A DNA stretch of 64,000 nt from Variovorax boronicumulans (GCF_019352895.1 NZ_JAAAFX010000004.1:2492485-2556484), one strand, 5' to 3'. Counted from the first letter of the stretch, positions 34,657 to 46,230 are shown. Made by a program: numbers and translations. Notes: generated by a model not told the origin, from the letters alone.

Positions 34657-34679
34657 TTCGAACGCAAGAAGCGGAGTGC
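34657..34679 (+). promoter_or_regulatory. Alkylation-regulon operator candidate, copy 2
   Basis: TTCG, two bases, CGCAAG, three bases, CGGAGTGC: identical in all 18 fixed positions to the copy at 33221. It ends 48 bp before the ada ATG. CGCAAG...CTTGCG also forms a short dyad here. Confidence 0.6.
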
Positions 34680-34727
34680 TTGCGATCGAAGTCCGCCCGA
34701 CACTGGGATCTCACCTGGAGCACCGCC

Positions 34728-35813
<1,086 letters not shown>

Positions 35814-35815
35814 GC

Positions 35816-36409
35816 GTGGGCTTCGACGCAGCGCTCGCCCGGCTGGACTGGGCCCGCCTCGGAGCCCGGCTCGACCAGGAAGGCTTCGTGGTGATCCCCG
35901 CGATGCTCGGCGAGGCGCAGATCCGCGCGCTGGCGACGGGCACGGGCTGGCCCGCTGGGGTCGCCGAGCTGCAGCGGGCCTTCCATCCGCGGCTCGCGCC
36001 GATCTCGGCGCGCTGGAACGACACCCTGGGACGGCCGCCGCGCCACGCCGGCACGCCGGGCGTCTTTCAAGCGGCGCAGGCAAGCCTGAGCCGCCTGCGG
36101 GCCGGCGAGGACCAGCCCCTGCACGACCGCGGCGCCGAGACCCAGGGCTTCGCGCTGCAGCTCGTGGCCCTGCTCGGCGAGCCCGGGCTGGACTTCACCG
36201 GCGGCGCCTTCGTGATGACCGAGCAGCGCCCGCGCATGCAGTCGCGGCCCCTGGTTGTGTCGCTGCGCCGGGGCGATGTCGCGGTGATTGCCGTGGCGCA
36301 GCGGCCCCAGGTGGGCAGCAAGGGGATTTACGCGGTCCATCTGCGGCATGGGATCGGCCGGGTGCGCAGTGGCGAGCGCCTGGGGCTGGAATTGCTTTTC
36401 TTGAATTGA
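35816..36409 (+). CDS. Degenerate 2OG-oxygenase paralogue
   Basis: 197 residues from a GTG two bases after the ada stop. It aligns with the oxygenase at 33279 through the core: LHDRGAETQGFALQLVALL against LHQDLYGEHVFPLQVAILL, DFTGGAFVMTE against DFTGGEFVVTE, LRHGIGRVRSGER against MRHGVSRVHGGQR. The HxD iron motif is HDR here (His103, Arg105), so the Asp ligand is missing, while His178 and Arg188 remain. The N-terminal region is shorter. It is either a pseudoenzyme or a protein with changed metal binding, translationally coupled to ada. Confidence 0.78.
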   Translation: MGFDAALARLDWARLGARLDQEGFVVIPAMLGEAQIRALATGTGWPAGVAELQRAFHPRLAPISARWNDTLGRPPRHAGTPGVFQAAQASLSRLRAGEDQPLHDRGAETQGFALQLVALLGEPGLDFTGGAFVMTEQRPRMQSRPLVVSLRRGDVAVIAVAQRPQVGSKGIYAVHLRHGIGRVRSGERLGLELLFLN

Positions 36410-36436
36410 AATTGTTAATTTGAATTTTCAATTCAA
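36401..36436. other. AT-rich hairpin over the oxygenase-like stop codon
   Basis: TTGAATTGAAA (36401-36411) and TTTCAATTCAA (36426-36436) form a perfect 11-bp inverted repeat with a 14-base loop, spanning the stop codon. The following 220 bp to 36640 are far richer in A/T than the rest of the window. Could be a terminator-like stem or a binding site. Confidence 0.5.
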
Positions 36437-36658
36437 AACCAAAATCCCAAGAACAACAACAGCCCAACGAAGATTCATCGACACCCAAAAACATGACTAA
36501 CTTCATGTTTTTTAATCATTTTTTGTCAACAATATTTAACCGAGTTTCATAGCAAATAAAACTTTCTACAACAAAAAGAGAATAAGAACCGATGCCCTGC
36601 AGGCGGCGCACCCGTCCCTCAGGCGCGATGTCCTTGTTCACCTCCAAAGGATCTTCCG

Positions 36659-38572
36659 TTGAAGAAAGTTAAATATTTATCTTGTGGTTGGACCTCCGCC
36701 CGCCGTGCGCTGCCGATCGTCGCGCTGGCCCTGCTGGCCGGCTGTGGCGGCGGCAACGGCGCTGGCGGGAACACCGGAGGCGGCGGTGGCGGCAGTGGCG
36801 CGCATGTCGGCGGCGGGAACAGTGGCAACGGCAATGGCGATGTCGTCGCGGCTTCGCCCAACCGCAACACGCTGGACGTTCGCTGCGCGGACACGGCCAC
36901 GCCCCTGCAGCGCGCCACGGCCGCCAACGAGGACCCGCTGTTCATCGACCAGTGGTACCTGAAGAACACCGGCCAGGCCGTCTTCGCCGACACGCTGCCC
37001 TGCGCCGGCGTGGACCTGAACATCGGCACGCTGCACGCACAAGGCCTTCGCGGCCATGGCGTGAAAGTCGCGGTGGTCGACAGCGGCATCGACATCGGCC
37101 ACGAAGACCTGGCCGCCAACATCGTCCCGGGCGGCAGCAAGAATTTCCTCAGCGACACCCAGCCGCTGGGCGACAAGGACGGGCATGGCACCAACGTCGC
37201 CGGCATCGTCGCGGCCACGGGCTGGAACGGCCAGGGCGGCCGCGGCGTGGCGCCCGAGGCCGGCCTGCAGGGCTTCAACGTCGGCGAGTTCATCTACAGC
37301 GGCACGGTGGCCGAACAGGCCGCAGCCTTCCGGAAGTACGTCGGCTATGCCTGGGGCGAAGGCGTCGAGGCCAAGGCCACCGACGTGTTCAACACCAGCC
37401 TGGGCGCGCCCTACACCGGCGCCTATCCCGCCGTCTCGCCGGCCGAACTCCAGGCCTGGGAGTCGCTCATGAGCGGCACGCGCGCGGGCAAGGGCGGGGT
37501 CTATGTCTATGCGGCGGGCAATGGCTTCATGCAGCCCGAGGACGCCGAGAACGCCGATCCGTTTGCTGGCTGCGTGGCCAACGCCGCGGGATTGAGTTGC
37601 GTGCTGGCCAACACCGATCCGGCCGCCAACTTCCGCCAGACCCTCGCCGTCGCCTCGGTCAACGCACGCGGCACGCGCTCGTACTTCTCCTCCGCCGGTT
37701 CAGCCATCTGGGTTTCGGCACCGGGTGGCGAAGGCGGTCGGCAGCTCGGCGTGGCGGGCCCGGGCCAGCGCGACTACGGCCCCGGCATCGTCACCACGGA
37801 CATCCGCGGCTGTTCGCAGGGCCTGAACACCACGGCCATGCGCCTCAACGCGCTCGACGGCGGCACGCCGCTGGACCCCGACTGCCACTACACCGCGGCT
37901 TTCGGCGGCACCTCCTCGGCCGCACCGATGGTGGCGGGCATCGCGGCCCTGATGCTCGACGCGAACCCGGCGCTGACCCAGCGCGATGTGAAGTTCATCC
38001 TGGCCTCCACCGCCCGCCCGCTGGACCTGGCCCAGCCCGCCGTCCACGTCCAGGGCAGCGCGGTCGAATCCGGCTGGATCACCAACGCCGCGGGCTACCG
38101 CTTCAGCAACTGGTACGGCTTCGGCCTGGTCGACGCCAGCGCGGCCGTGGCCATGGCGCGCGGCTTCAGGACGCTGCCGCCGCTGCAGGACAGCGGATGG
38201 ACCGCCTCGGCCGACCGGCCGTCGGACATCGGCGGCGCCCCGTCGTCGGCCGCGCTGCGGGTGCGTCTGGACGCGAACGTGGCGATCGAATCGGTGCAGT
38301 TCAGCCTGGCCACCACCCACGGCCAGCCGAGCGCGCTCTCGGCCACGCTGACCTCGCCCTCGGGCACGGTGAGCCATGTGCTCACGCCGATGTCGACCCT
38401 GAAGAACGGCAGCGACTTCGGCATCCCCCTGTCGTCGAGCAATGCCTTCTTCGCCGAACCATCGAAGGGAGAGTGGGTGCTGCGCGTGACCGATGTCTCG
38501 GGCCAACCCGTCAGCGCGGCTCAGCTGCGCAGCTTCCAGTTGCGCGTGACGGGGCACGCGAAACGCACGTGA
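36659..38572 (+). CDS. S8 subtilisin-like lipoprotein protease with P-domain
   Basis: 637 residues. Lipoprotein signal with lipobox LLAGC followed by a Gly-rich linker. Catalytic triad: Asp in VAVVDSGID, His in DGHGTNVAG, Ser in GGTSSAAPMVAG; oxyanion Asn in YAAGNGF. The last ~130 residues fit a proprotein-convertase P-domain (SVQFSLATTHGQPSALSATL, GEWVLRVTDVSGQ). The start is TTG, preceded by AAAGGAT seven bases away; no ATG fits before the signal. An outer-surface or secreted protease is inferred. Confidence 0.9.
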   Translation: MKKVKYLSCGWTSARRALPIVALALLAGCGGGNGAGGNTGGGGGGSGAHVGGGNSGNGNGDVVAASPNRNTLDVRCADTATPLQRATAANEDPLFIDQWYLKNTGQAVFADTLPCAGVDLNIGTLHAQGLRGHGVKVAVVDSGIDIGHEDLAANIVPGGSKNFLSDTQPLGDKDGHGTNVAGIVAATGWNGQGGRGVAPEAGLQGFNVGEFIYSGTVAEQAAAFRKYVGYAWGEGVEAKATDVFNTSLGAPYTGAYPAVSPAELQAWESLMSGTRAGKGGVYVYAAGNGFMQPEDAENADPFAGCVANAAGLSCVLANTDPAANFRQTLAVASVNARGTRSYFSSAGSAIWVSAPGGEGGRQLGVAGPGQRDYGPGIVTTDIRGCSQGLNTTAMRLNALDGGTPLDPDCHYTAAFGGTSSAAPMVAGIAALMLDANPALTQRDVKFILASTARPLDLAQPAVHVQGSAVESGWITNAAGYRFSNWYGFGLVDASAAVAMARGFRTLPPLQDSGWTASADRPSDIGGAPSSAALRVRLDANVAIESVQFSLATTHGQPSALSATLTSPSGTVSHVLTPMSTLKNGSDFGIPLSSSNAFFAEPSKGEWVLRVTDVSGQPVSAAQLRSFQLRVTGHAKRT

Positions 38573-38854
38573 CGCGGACGCCGGTTTGGCTGCTCGACTG
38601 CAGCGCATCCCCTGCCTTCCGTAGGGCGGGTGGCGTGACCACGACGCTGCAAGACCGGCGCAGGGGGAGCAGGGCGTCGGCAGCGCCAAGCGATACAAAA
38701 GAATACTTTTGATTTACCATCCACGCGTTCAGCCCCCGCATCGATATCGGCATACGGCGGCACTGAGGTCATTCCGCTCCGAGCCATGCGCATGCACTGA
38801 AGCCCAACACATGTGGCACCTCGGTTCAAGCTTCTCCTGCACACCTACGCCACC
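38573..38854. other. Intergenic stretch with no recognised feature
   Basis: 282 bp between the protease and acyltransferase genes. Base composition is mixed; I see no convincing open frame, terminator stem with T-run, or dyad. Confidence 0.5.
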
Positions 38855-39835
38855 ATGCTGCCCGCCACACCCCACCGACTTCAGCATCTCGATGCCATTC
38901 GCGGGCTTGCTGCGCTGAGCGTCTGTCTGTGCCACTTCAAGCACGCTTTCGCGCCCGCCGTGGCCACGCTGTTTTCTCCGCTCGGCGATTACGGCGTGTT
39001 CGTATTCTTCGTGTTGTCGGGTTTCATCATCCCGCGCGTGCTGCGCAAGGAGGGCTACCGTCTTGCGAACGCCGGACGTTTTCTGCTCAAACGCATCGTG
39101 CGGCTGCATCCACCGTACCTCGTTTCGCTGGCACTGACCCTGGCCTTGAGCATCGCGGCGGCGGCATGGAAGCACGAAGCCACCACCTGGTCCGCGGTCG
39201 ACCTGGTCTCATACTTCTTCTACGCCGAAGCGCCTGCAGAAAACCCGGTCTACTGGACGCTCCGCGTGGAAATCTGCTTCTACATCTTTCTAGCGCTCGC
39301 CTACCCCCTCCTCAATTCATCCAACCGGATCGTCCGAACGCTGGCCTTCCTGGCCCCCTGCGTGGTCTGGTTCTTTCTGGCTGACATTCTGTTCATTCAC
39401 TTCATTGCCTTCTTCCTTGCCGGCATGGCCCTGGAGCAGGTTCAGTGTGGGTGGATCGACTGGACAGAGTTCAGCGCCAAACTGCTGCTGGCTTCCGCCC
39501 TCGCATGGGCACAGACCGGCTTGGACGGTATGGGCATCGCGCTGGCATCGGTGGCGCTGATCAGCGTGCCGCTGCGTGTGCAGATTCCCCGAGTCATCCT
39601 CTGGTTCGGCGCCATCTCCTATTCGCTCTATCTGGTGCATTTCCCCATCGGCGTCAAACTGCTCAATCTTTCGCTAGGTCGAGTGCCGCAGGTGCCATCG
39701 GAGCTGTTCGCGCTGGCGGCGCTGGTGGCGAGCGTACTGGCGGCTTGGGGGATGTATGCGCTCGTCGAGCGCCCTGCCATGGCGCTTTCGCGCTCGATCG
39801 GCAACGGGAACACCAAGCTGGCGCCCATCGCCTGA
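38855..39835 (+). CDS. Acyltransferase-3 family membrane protein
   Basis: 326 residues with about ten membrane helices. AT3 signature: RLQHLDAIRGLAALSVCLCHF, FVFFVLSGFIIPRVL, PVYWTLRVEICFYIFLALAYPL, SYSLYLVHFPIG. It should O-acylate a surface polysaccharide, lipid or secondary product. The ATG of MLPATPHR was chosen over an upstream GTG because it begins the conserved region. Codons use more A/T in third positions than neighbouring genes, hinting at acquisition. Confidence 0.88.
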   Translation: MLPATPHRLQHLDAIRGLAALSVCLCHFKHAFAPAVATLFSPLGDYGVFVFFVLSGFIIPRVLRKEGYRLANAGRFLLKRIVRLHPPYLVSLALTLALSIAAAAWKHEATTWSAVDLVSYFFYAEAPAENPVYWTLRVEICFYIFLALAYPLLNSSNRIVRTLAFLAPCVVWFFLADILFIHFIAFFLAGMALEQVQCGWIDWTEFSAKLLLASALAWAQTGLDGMGIALASVALISVPLRVQIPRVILWFGAISYSLYLVHFPIGVKLLNLSLGRVPQVPSELFALAALVASVLAAWGMYALVERPAMALSRSIGNGNTKLAPIA

Positions 39836-39949
39836 ATCGTTGCGTCGGAGAACAGCCGGCGGCGCTGCCGACGGCGCACGGCAGGGAGCGCTGGAGGCGC
39901 AGCCGACTTCCAATGAAGGCATCTGCATGCCTCGCCTTCGGCCCAGACC

Positions 39950-39977
39950 TTGAAACCCCGGCAAATGCCCTTATCAT
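39950..39977 (+). promoter_or_regulatory. groESL promoter
   Basis: TTGAAA at 39950-39955, 16 bp, TATCAT at 39972-39977: a good sigma-70 promoter. CTTGAAA also matches a heat-shock sigma-32 -35 box, with CCCTTATC as a poor -10. Confidence 0.65.
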
Positions 39978-40003
39978 TAGCACTCGCCAAGACCGAGTGC
40001 TAA
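39977..40003 (+). promoter_or_regulatory. CIRCE operator for HrcA
   Basis: TTAGCACTC, nine bases, GAGTGCTAA: a perfect match to the CIRCE consensus, overlapping the expected transcription start. groESL should be repressed by HrcA and induced by heat. Confidence 0.95.
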
Positions 40004-40087
40004 CAACGCACTTTCCAGGCGATGGGGCATCCGGCCTGTGGTCGAAGCCCTCCACAACCCCGTTTCTATATCCCTCCAGGAGATGCA

Positions 40088-40378
40088 ATGAACCTTCGTC
40101 CTTTGGCCGATCGCGTGATCGTCAAGCGTGTTGACAGCGAAACCAAGACCGCCTCTGGCATCGTCATCCCCGACGCAGCCGCCGAGAAGCCCGATCAAGG
40201 CGAAGTCCTGGCCGTGGGCCCGGGCAAGCGCAACGACAAGGGTGAACTGATCGCCCTGACCGTCAAGGTCGGCGACCGCGTCGTGTTCGGCAAGTACAGC
40301 GGCCAGACCGTCAAGGTCGGCGGCGACGAGCTGCTGGTCATGAAGGAAGACGACCTGTTCGCGGTTGTCGCGAGCTAA
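40088..40378 (+). CDS. groES: Co-chaperonin GroES
   Basis: 96 residues, standard length. [16 protein letters not shown] start, mobile loop [37 protein letters not shown] end. It caps GroEL. The ATG follows CCAGGAGATGCA. It is the first gene of the CIRCE-controlled operon, 51 bp before groEL. Confidence 0.97.
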   Translation: MNLRPLADRVIVKRVDSETKTASGIVIPDAAAEKPDQGEVLAVGPGKRNDKGELIALTVKVGDRVVFGKYSGQTVKVGGDELLVMKEDDLFAVVAS

Positions 40379-40423
40379 GTCCTCTCCCTCCTTCTTTCCA
40401 TTCATTCAATCCATTCGGAGTAA

Positions 40424-42082
<1,659 letters not shown>

Positions 42083-42224
42083 TTGGCTCGCCCCCCGAGG
42101 CGGCGGCGCACTTCGTGTCGCCTTGCCCTCCCCCCTACCGGGGGGCAACACCTGCGGCCCGGCGAAGCCGGTTCCGCGGTGTTCCACGAAGGGGGCGAAT
42201 TGATTGCGGTCTTCCGACCCGAGG

Positions 42225-42255
42225 GCCCTGCAGTGAAAGCTGCAGGGCTTTTTCT
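42225..42255 (+). terminator. groESL terminator 1
   Basis: GCCCTGCAG, loop TGAAAG, CTGCAGGGC, then TTTTTCT. Confidence 0.9.
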
Positions 42256-42394
42256 TTGGGCATCGCCAAAGCGTGCGCGGCACTTCGTGTTCGCTTGCCC
42301 TCCCCCTTCCGGGGGCAACACCAGCGGCGCCGGCGAAGCCGGTTCCGCTGGTATGCCACGAATGGAGCAGCTATTGCGGCCCTTTGACCCGAAA

Positions 42395-42424
42395 GCCCTG
42401 CAGCGCAAGCTGCGGGGCTTTTTT
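42395..42424 (+). terminator. groESL terminator 2 (duplicate)
   Basis: GCCCTGCAG, loop CGCAAG, CTGCGGGGC, then six T. One base change leaves a G-T wobble in the stem. It lies 20 bp before the convergent permease stop. Confidence 0.88.
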
Positions 42425-42444
42425 CATGGGCCAGTGGCTGGCGC

Positions 42445-43809
42445 TCAGGTAGCGCGGGCGAGTGCCCGCGCGCGGACGCCTCGGGTGGCCAGGTACATCA
42501 ACAGCGACATTGCGAACGCCAGCAGGCTCAGGTGGAGCTGCGAGGCGGTTTCAGGGTCGGCGCCCATCTGCACCAGCAGCGCGACCATCGCGGCGATGGT
42601 GGCCAGGCTCAGCCAGGGGAAGAACCACATCTTCACGGGACGCGCCTGCTGAGGCTTGCGCAGGCGCAGCACGATCTGCGACAGGCCGATGATGATGTAG
42701 ACGAACAGGATGATCGCACCCGAGGAGTTCAGCAGGAACAGGAACAGCCTGGCGGGCGAGACGTAAGCAGCGGCCACGCAGGCGAAGCCCCCCACACTCG
42801 ACAGCAGGATCGCCGCCACCGGCACACCCTTGCGGTTGACGCGTGTGAACACTGCGGGCGCGTGCTGGCGGCCGGCCAGCACGAACAGCATGCGCGACGC
42901 GCTGTAGATGCCCGAGTTGAGGCACGACAGCACGGCCGTGATCACCACCGCGTTCATCACGTGGTCGGCTCCGGGAAGGCCCATCGCCCTGAAGGCATCG
43001 ACGAGGGGCGAGGCGCCAAGCACGAAAGAGTTCCAGGGCAGGATGGCGGTCAGGAGGAAAGCCGAGCCGACGTAGAAGAGGCCCAGCCGCAGCACCACCG
43101 AATGGGTGGCCTTGCTGACGGCCTTGACAGGGTCGTCGGACTCGGCGGCCGCGATGGTCGCGATCTCTGCGCCGACCATCGAGAACACCACGACCACTAC
43201 GCTGCTGAAGACCGCCATCCCCCCCTTGGGGAACCAGCCGCCGTGCGCCGTGAGCGGGCTCAGGTCCATGCGGTGCCCGGGCCACGCCCCGAAGACATAG
43301 AGACCGCCCAGTACCAGGAAGGCGATGATCGCGAGCACCTTGACGCCCGCGAACCAGAACTCGAACTCGCCGAAGGATTCGACCGAGAACAGGTTGCTGG
43401 TGACCATCAGCACCATCAGGCCGCAGGCCATGGCCCAGACCGGCACGTCGTGGATCCAGTAGGTCAGCAGCTTGGCGCCCGCGACCGCCTCGAACGCGAT
43501 CACCACCACCCAGAAGTACCAGTAGAGCCAGGCCACCGAAAAGCCGGCCCAGTCGCCCAGCGCCTCGTGTGCGTAGTCGCAGAAGGCCCCGGTGGACGGG
43601 GTGGACGTGGCCATCTCGCCGAGCATGCGCATCACCATGACGATGAGCAGACCGGTGACGGCGTAGGTCAGAAAGGCCGCGGGGCCAGTGCTCTGGATGA
43701 CCGCTGCGGAGCCGACGAACAGTCCGGCCCCCACGACGCCGCCGATGGCGATCATGGTCAGATGACGTTGCTTGAGCCCCTTCCTGAGTGAGGCCGATGA
43801 GGAATGCAT
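42445..43809 (-). CDS. Amino-acid permease (APC superfamily, GabP/AAT-like)
   Basis: 454 residues, twelve membrane helices. Family markers: LKQRHLTMIAIGGVVGAGLFVGS at the start, GEMATSTPSTGAFCDYAHEALG, FSMVGAEIATIAAAESDDPVKAV and LNSGIYSASRMLF. Proton-coupled uptake of an amino acid such as GABA or proline is inferred. The ATG has CAGGAG upstream. It is convergent with groEL and divergent from msrA. Confidence 0.9.
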   Translation of the reverse strand: MHSSSASLRKGLKQRHLTMIAIGGVVGAGLFVGSAAVIQSTGPAAFLTYAVTGLLIVMVMRMLGEMATSTPSTGAFCDYAHEALGDWAGFSVAWLYWYFWVVVIAFEAVAGAKLLTYWIHDVPVWAMACGLMVLMVTSNLFSVESFGEFEFWFAGVKVLAIIAFLVLGGLYVFGAWPGHRMDLSPLTAHGGWFPKGGMAVFSSVVVVVFSMVGAEIATIAAAESDDPVKAVSKATHSVVLRLGLFYVGSAFLLTAILPWNSFVLGASPLVDAFRAMGLPGADHVMNAVVITAVLSCLNSGIYSASRMLFVLAGRQHAPAVFTRVNRKGVPVAAILLSSVGGFACVAAAYVSPARLFLFLLNSSGAIILFVYIIIGLSQIVLRLRKPQQARPVKMWFFPWLSLATIAAMVALLVQMGADPETASQLHLSLLAFAMSLLMYLATRGVRARALARAT

Positions 43810-43982
43810 GGGTGTGTCTCTCCTGAATCTTCTTGTGGAACGAACCAGCGGCCCACTCTAAGGACCGAGGGCCGCAAAACGCCTGGTGGCGCCCCGCTGT
43901 TACCTGCATCCGTTGTGTTTGACCACCGTGCTCGTTTTGTTAAACGGTTTGGAGGACACTGGGCGCGCTTCTTCCACATCCC

Positions 43983-44717
43983 ATGCCCTGCCCTGCCATG
44001 TCCCCTGTTCCTTGCGCTCTCCCAAGTCGCCGGTCTTTGCTCGCGAGCGTCGCGTTGTGGATCGCTGGCGCCCACGCGCCCGCCATGGCAGCCGATGCGC
44101 CGACCGTGGTGCCGGCCCCCACCACCGACCCCGCCGTGGCCCCCGGCGACACCGAGCTGGTCGCGGTGCTCGCGGGCGGCTGCTTCTGGGGCGTGCAGGG
44201 CGTGTTCCAGCACGTCAAGGGCGTGAACAGCGCGGTGTCGGGCTATGCGGGCGGCGCGGAACACACGGCCAAATACGAGGCCGTGGGCCTGGGCGACACG
44301 GGCCATGCCGAAGCCGTGCGCATCCGCTACGACCCGCGGCAGATCAGCTTCGCGCGGCTGCTGCAGATCTTCTTCTCGGTGGCGCACGACCCGACACAGC
44401 TCGACCGGCAAGGGCCCGACACCGGCACGCAGTACCGCTCGACCGTGTTCGCGCAGAACCTCGAGCAGGCGCGCATCGTGCAGGCCTACATCGCGCAGCT
44501 GACGCAGGCCAAGACCTTCGCCAACCTGCCGATCGTGACCACCATCGAGCTGCAGAAGCGCTTCTTCGCCGCCGAGGCCTACCACCAGGATTACCTGACG
44601 CGGCACCCCGACGATCCCTACATCGTGATCAACGACCTGCCCAAGGTCGCCAACCTCCGGCGCCTGTTTCCGCAGGCCTACCGCGCGCAACCCGTGCTCG
44701 TCGGCACGAGCGCCTGA
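43983..44717 (+). CDS. msrA: Exported peptide-methionine (S)-S-oxide reductase MsrA
   Basis: 244 residues from the first ATG, or 239 from the next Met. Signal peptide SRRSLLASVALWIAGAHAPAMA-AD. The catalytic motif is GGCFWGVQ (Cys67), followed by GYAGG, Y-E-V-type KYEAVGLGDTGHAEAVRIRYDP and GTQYRS. It reduces oxidised methionine in proteins; the signal places it in the periplasm or as a secreted form, unlike cytosolic E. coli MsrA. It lies 13 bp from the convergent xylulokinase gene. Confidence 0.92.
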   Translation: MPCPAMSPVPCALPSRRSLLASVALWIAGAHAPAMAADAPTVVPAPTTDPAVAPGDTELVAVLAGGCFWGVQGVFQHVKGVNSAVSGYAGGAEHTAKYEAVGLGDTGHAEAVRIRYDPRQISFARLLQIFFSVAHDPTQLDRQGPDTGTQYRSTVFAQNLEQARIVQAYIAQLTQAKTFANLPIVTTIELQKRFFAAEAYHQDYLTRHPDDPYIVINDLPKVANLRRLFPQAYRAQPVLVGTSA

Positions 44718-44730
44718 AGCGACACGGGTC

Positions 44731-46188
44731 TCAACGCGCAAAGTACGGCTTGAGCGCGCGATAGAGCGCCTGGAAGCGCGCATGCCGCGCGCGGTGCGGC
44801 GCCTGCTGCGAGGCATCGGGCACGAAGCGCTGACGCAGTTCGGGCGCACGGCACACCGCCTCGACGCGGCCGCCGTCGGCCAGCCAGGCCAGCCGCGCCG
44901 CACCCAGCGCGCCGCCGGCCTCGCCGCCCTGCCCCAGCGCCAGCGGCACTTCGAGGATGTCGGCCAGCAACTGGGCCCACCAGGCACTGCGCGCGCCGCC
45001 GCCGACCAGCGCCAGTTCGCCCTGCGGCGGCTGCAGCGTGTCGAGGCCGTCGCGCAGTCCGAAGCTCACGCCCTCCACCACCGCATAGGCGATGTCGGCC
45101 GGCCCGTGCGCATGCGTGAGACCGAACAAGGTGCCTTGCGCCTGCGCGTCGTTGTGCGGCGAGCGTTCGCCCGAGAGATAGGGCAGGAACAGCGGCGCCG
45201 ATGCACGCGCCTCGGCGCCGAGCCCGGCCGCCGCGGCCAGCAGCGCAGCCTCGTCGGCAAAGCCGAAGGCGCGCACCGCCCAGCTCAGCGCGCTGGCCGC
45301 CGACAGCATCACCGACATCTGGTGCCAGCGGCCCGGCAGCGCATGGCAGAAGGCGTGCACCGCCTGCGCGGGGTTGGGCGTGAAGCGCTCGGTCGCCACG
45401 AAGATCACGCCCGAGGTGCCCAGCGAGACGAAGCCCTGCCCCGGCGCCACCACGCCCATGCCGATCGCGCTGGCCGCGTTGTCGCCCGCGCCGCCGGCGA
45501 TCACGACCTGCGGGCCCAGGCCCCAGCGCGCGGCCAGTGCGGGCGACAGCGAAGCCGACACCGCACTGCCTTCGACCAGCCGCGGCATGTGCGCACGCGT
45601 GAGCCCGGTGGCGGCCAGCAGTTCGTCGGACCAGTCGCGCGCGCCCACGTCGAGCCACAAGGTGCCGGCCGCGTCGGACATGTCGCTCGCCCGCTCGCCG
45701 CTCAAGCGCCAGCGCAGCCAGTCCTTGGGCAGCAGCACGTGGGCGGTGCGCGCGAACAGCGAGGGCTCGTGCGTGCGCACCCACAGCAGCTTGGGCGCGG
45801 TGAAGCCGGGCATCGCGAGGTTGCCGGCGATCTCGCCCAGGCGCGGCACCGCGGCGGCGAGTTCATCGCACTGCGCGGCGCTGCGGCCGTCGTTCCAGAG
45901 GATCGCGGGGCGCAACACGTGGTGGGCCGCATCGAGCAGCACGGCGCCGTGCATCTGGCCCGACAGGCCGATCGCGCGTACCTGCGCCAGCGCCTCGGCA
46001 TGCGCGGTGCGCAGCGCCTGCATCACGGTCTCGAGCGCGTCCCACCACTGCGCAGGGTCTTGCTCCGACCACAGCGGCTGCGGCCGGCTGACGGTCAACG
46101 GCGCGCGCGCCACGCCGACGATGCGGTGGTCGTCCGCGAGCAGCAATGCCTTCAGCTCGGAGGTGCCGAGGTCGAGTCCCAGGTACAT
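44731..46188 (-). CDS. xylB: Xylulokinase
   Basis: 485 residues of the FGGY family: MYLGLDLGTSELKALLL phosphate loop, LSGQMHGAVLLD, AILWNDGR, GDNAASAIGMG and LPYLSGERSPHND. It phosphorylates D-xylulose to xylulose-5-P, consistent with arabitol or xylitol oxidation by the locus dehydrogenases. It corresponds to MtlY of the Pseudomonas mannitol/arabitol locus. The ATG has AAGGAA upstream; a repeat separates it from the AraC gene. Confidence 0.92.
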   Translation of the reverse strand: MYLGLDLGTSELKALLLADDHRIVGVARAPLTVSRPQPLWSEQDPAQWWDALETVMQALRTAHAEALAQVRAIGLSGQMHGAVLLDAAHHVLRPAILWNDGRSAAQCDELAAAVPRLGEIAGNLAMPGFTAPKLLWVRTHEPSLFARTAHVLLPKDWLRWRLSGERASDMSDAAGTLWLDVGARDWSDELLAATGLTRAHMPRLVEGSAVSASLSPALAARWGLGPQVVIAGGAGDNAASAIGMGVVAPGQGFVSLGTSGVIFVATERFTPNPAQAVHAFCHALPGRWHQMSVMLSAASALSWAVRAFGFADEAALLAAAAGLGAEARASAPLFLPYLSGERSPHNDAQAQGTLFGLTHAHGPADIAYAVVEGVSFGLRDGLDTLQPPQGELALVGGGARSAWWAQLLADILEVPLALGQGGEAGGALGAARLAWLADGGRVEAVCRAPELRQRFVPDASQQAPHRARHARFQALYRALKPYFAR

Positions 46189-46230
46189 CGAAATTCCTTG
46201 GGCCACCGGGGCCCTGTCATCCTGTCTGTT

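Larger units (their letters stand above)
42109..42430. repeat. Tandem duplication downstream of groEL (repeat family 2 + terminator, twice)
   Basis: Two ~152-bp blocks, 42109-42260 and 42281-42430, offset by about 171 bp. Each begins CACTTCGTGT, contains TGCCCTCCCCC...GGGGGCAACACC, GGCGAAGCCGGTTCCGC, an ATTGCGG tract, and ends with a GCCCTGCAG terminator stem. This fills the only gap over 300 bp in the window (42083-42444). Confidence 0.8.
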
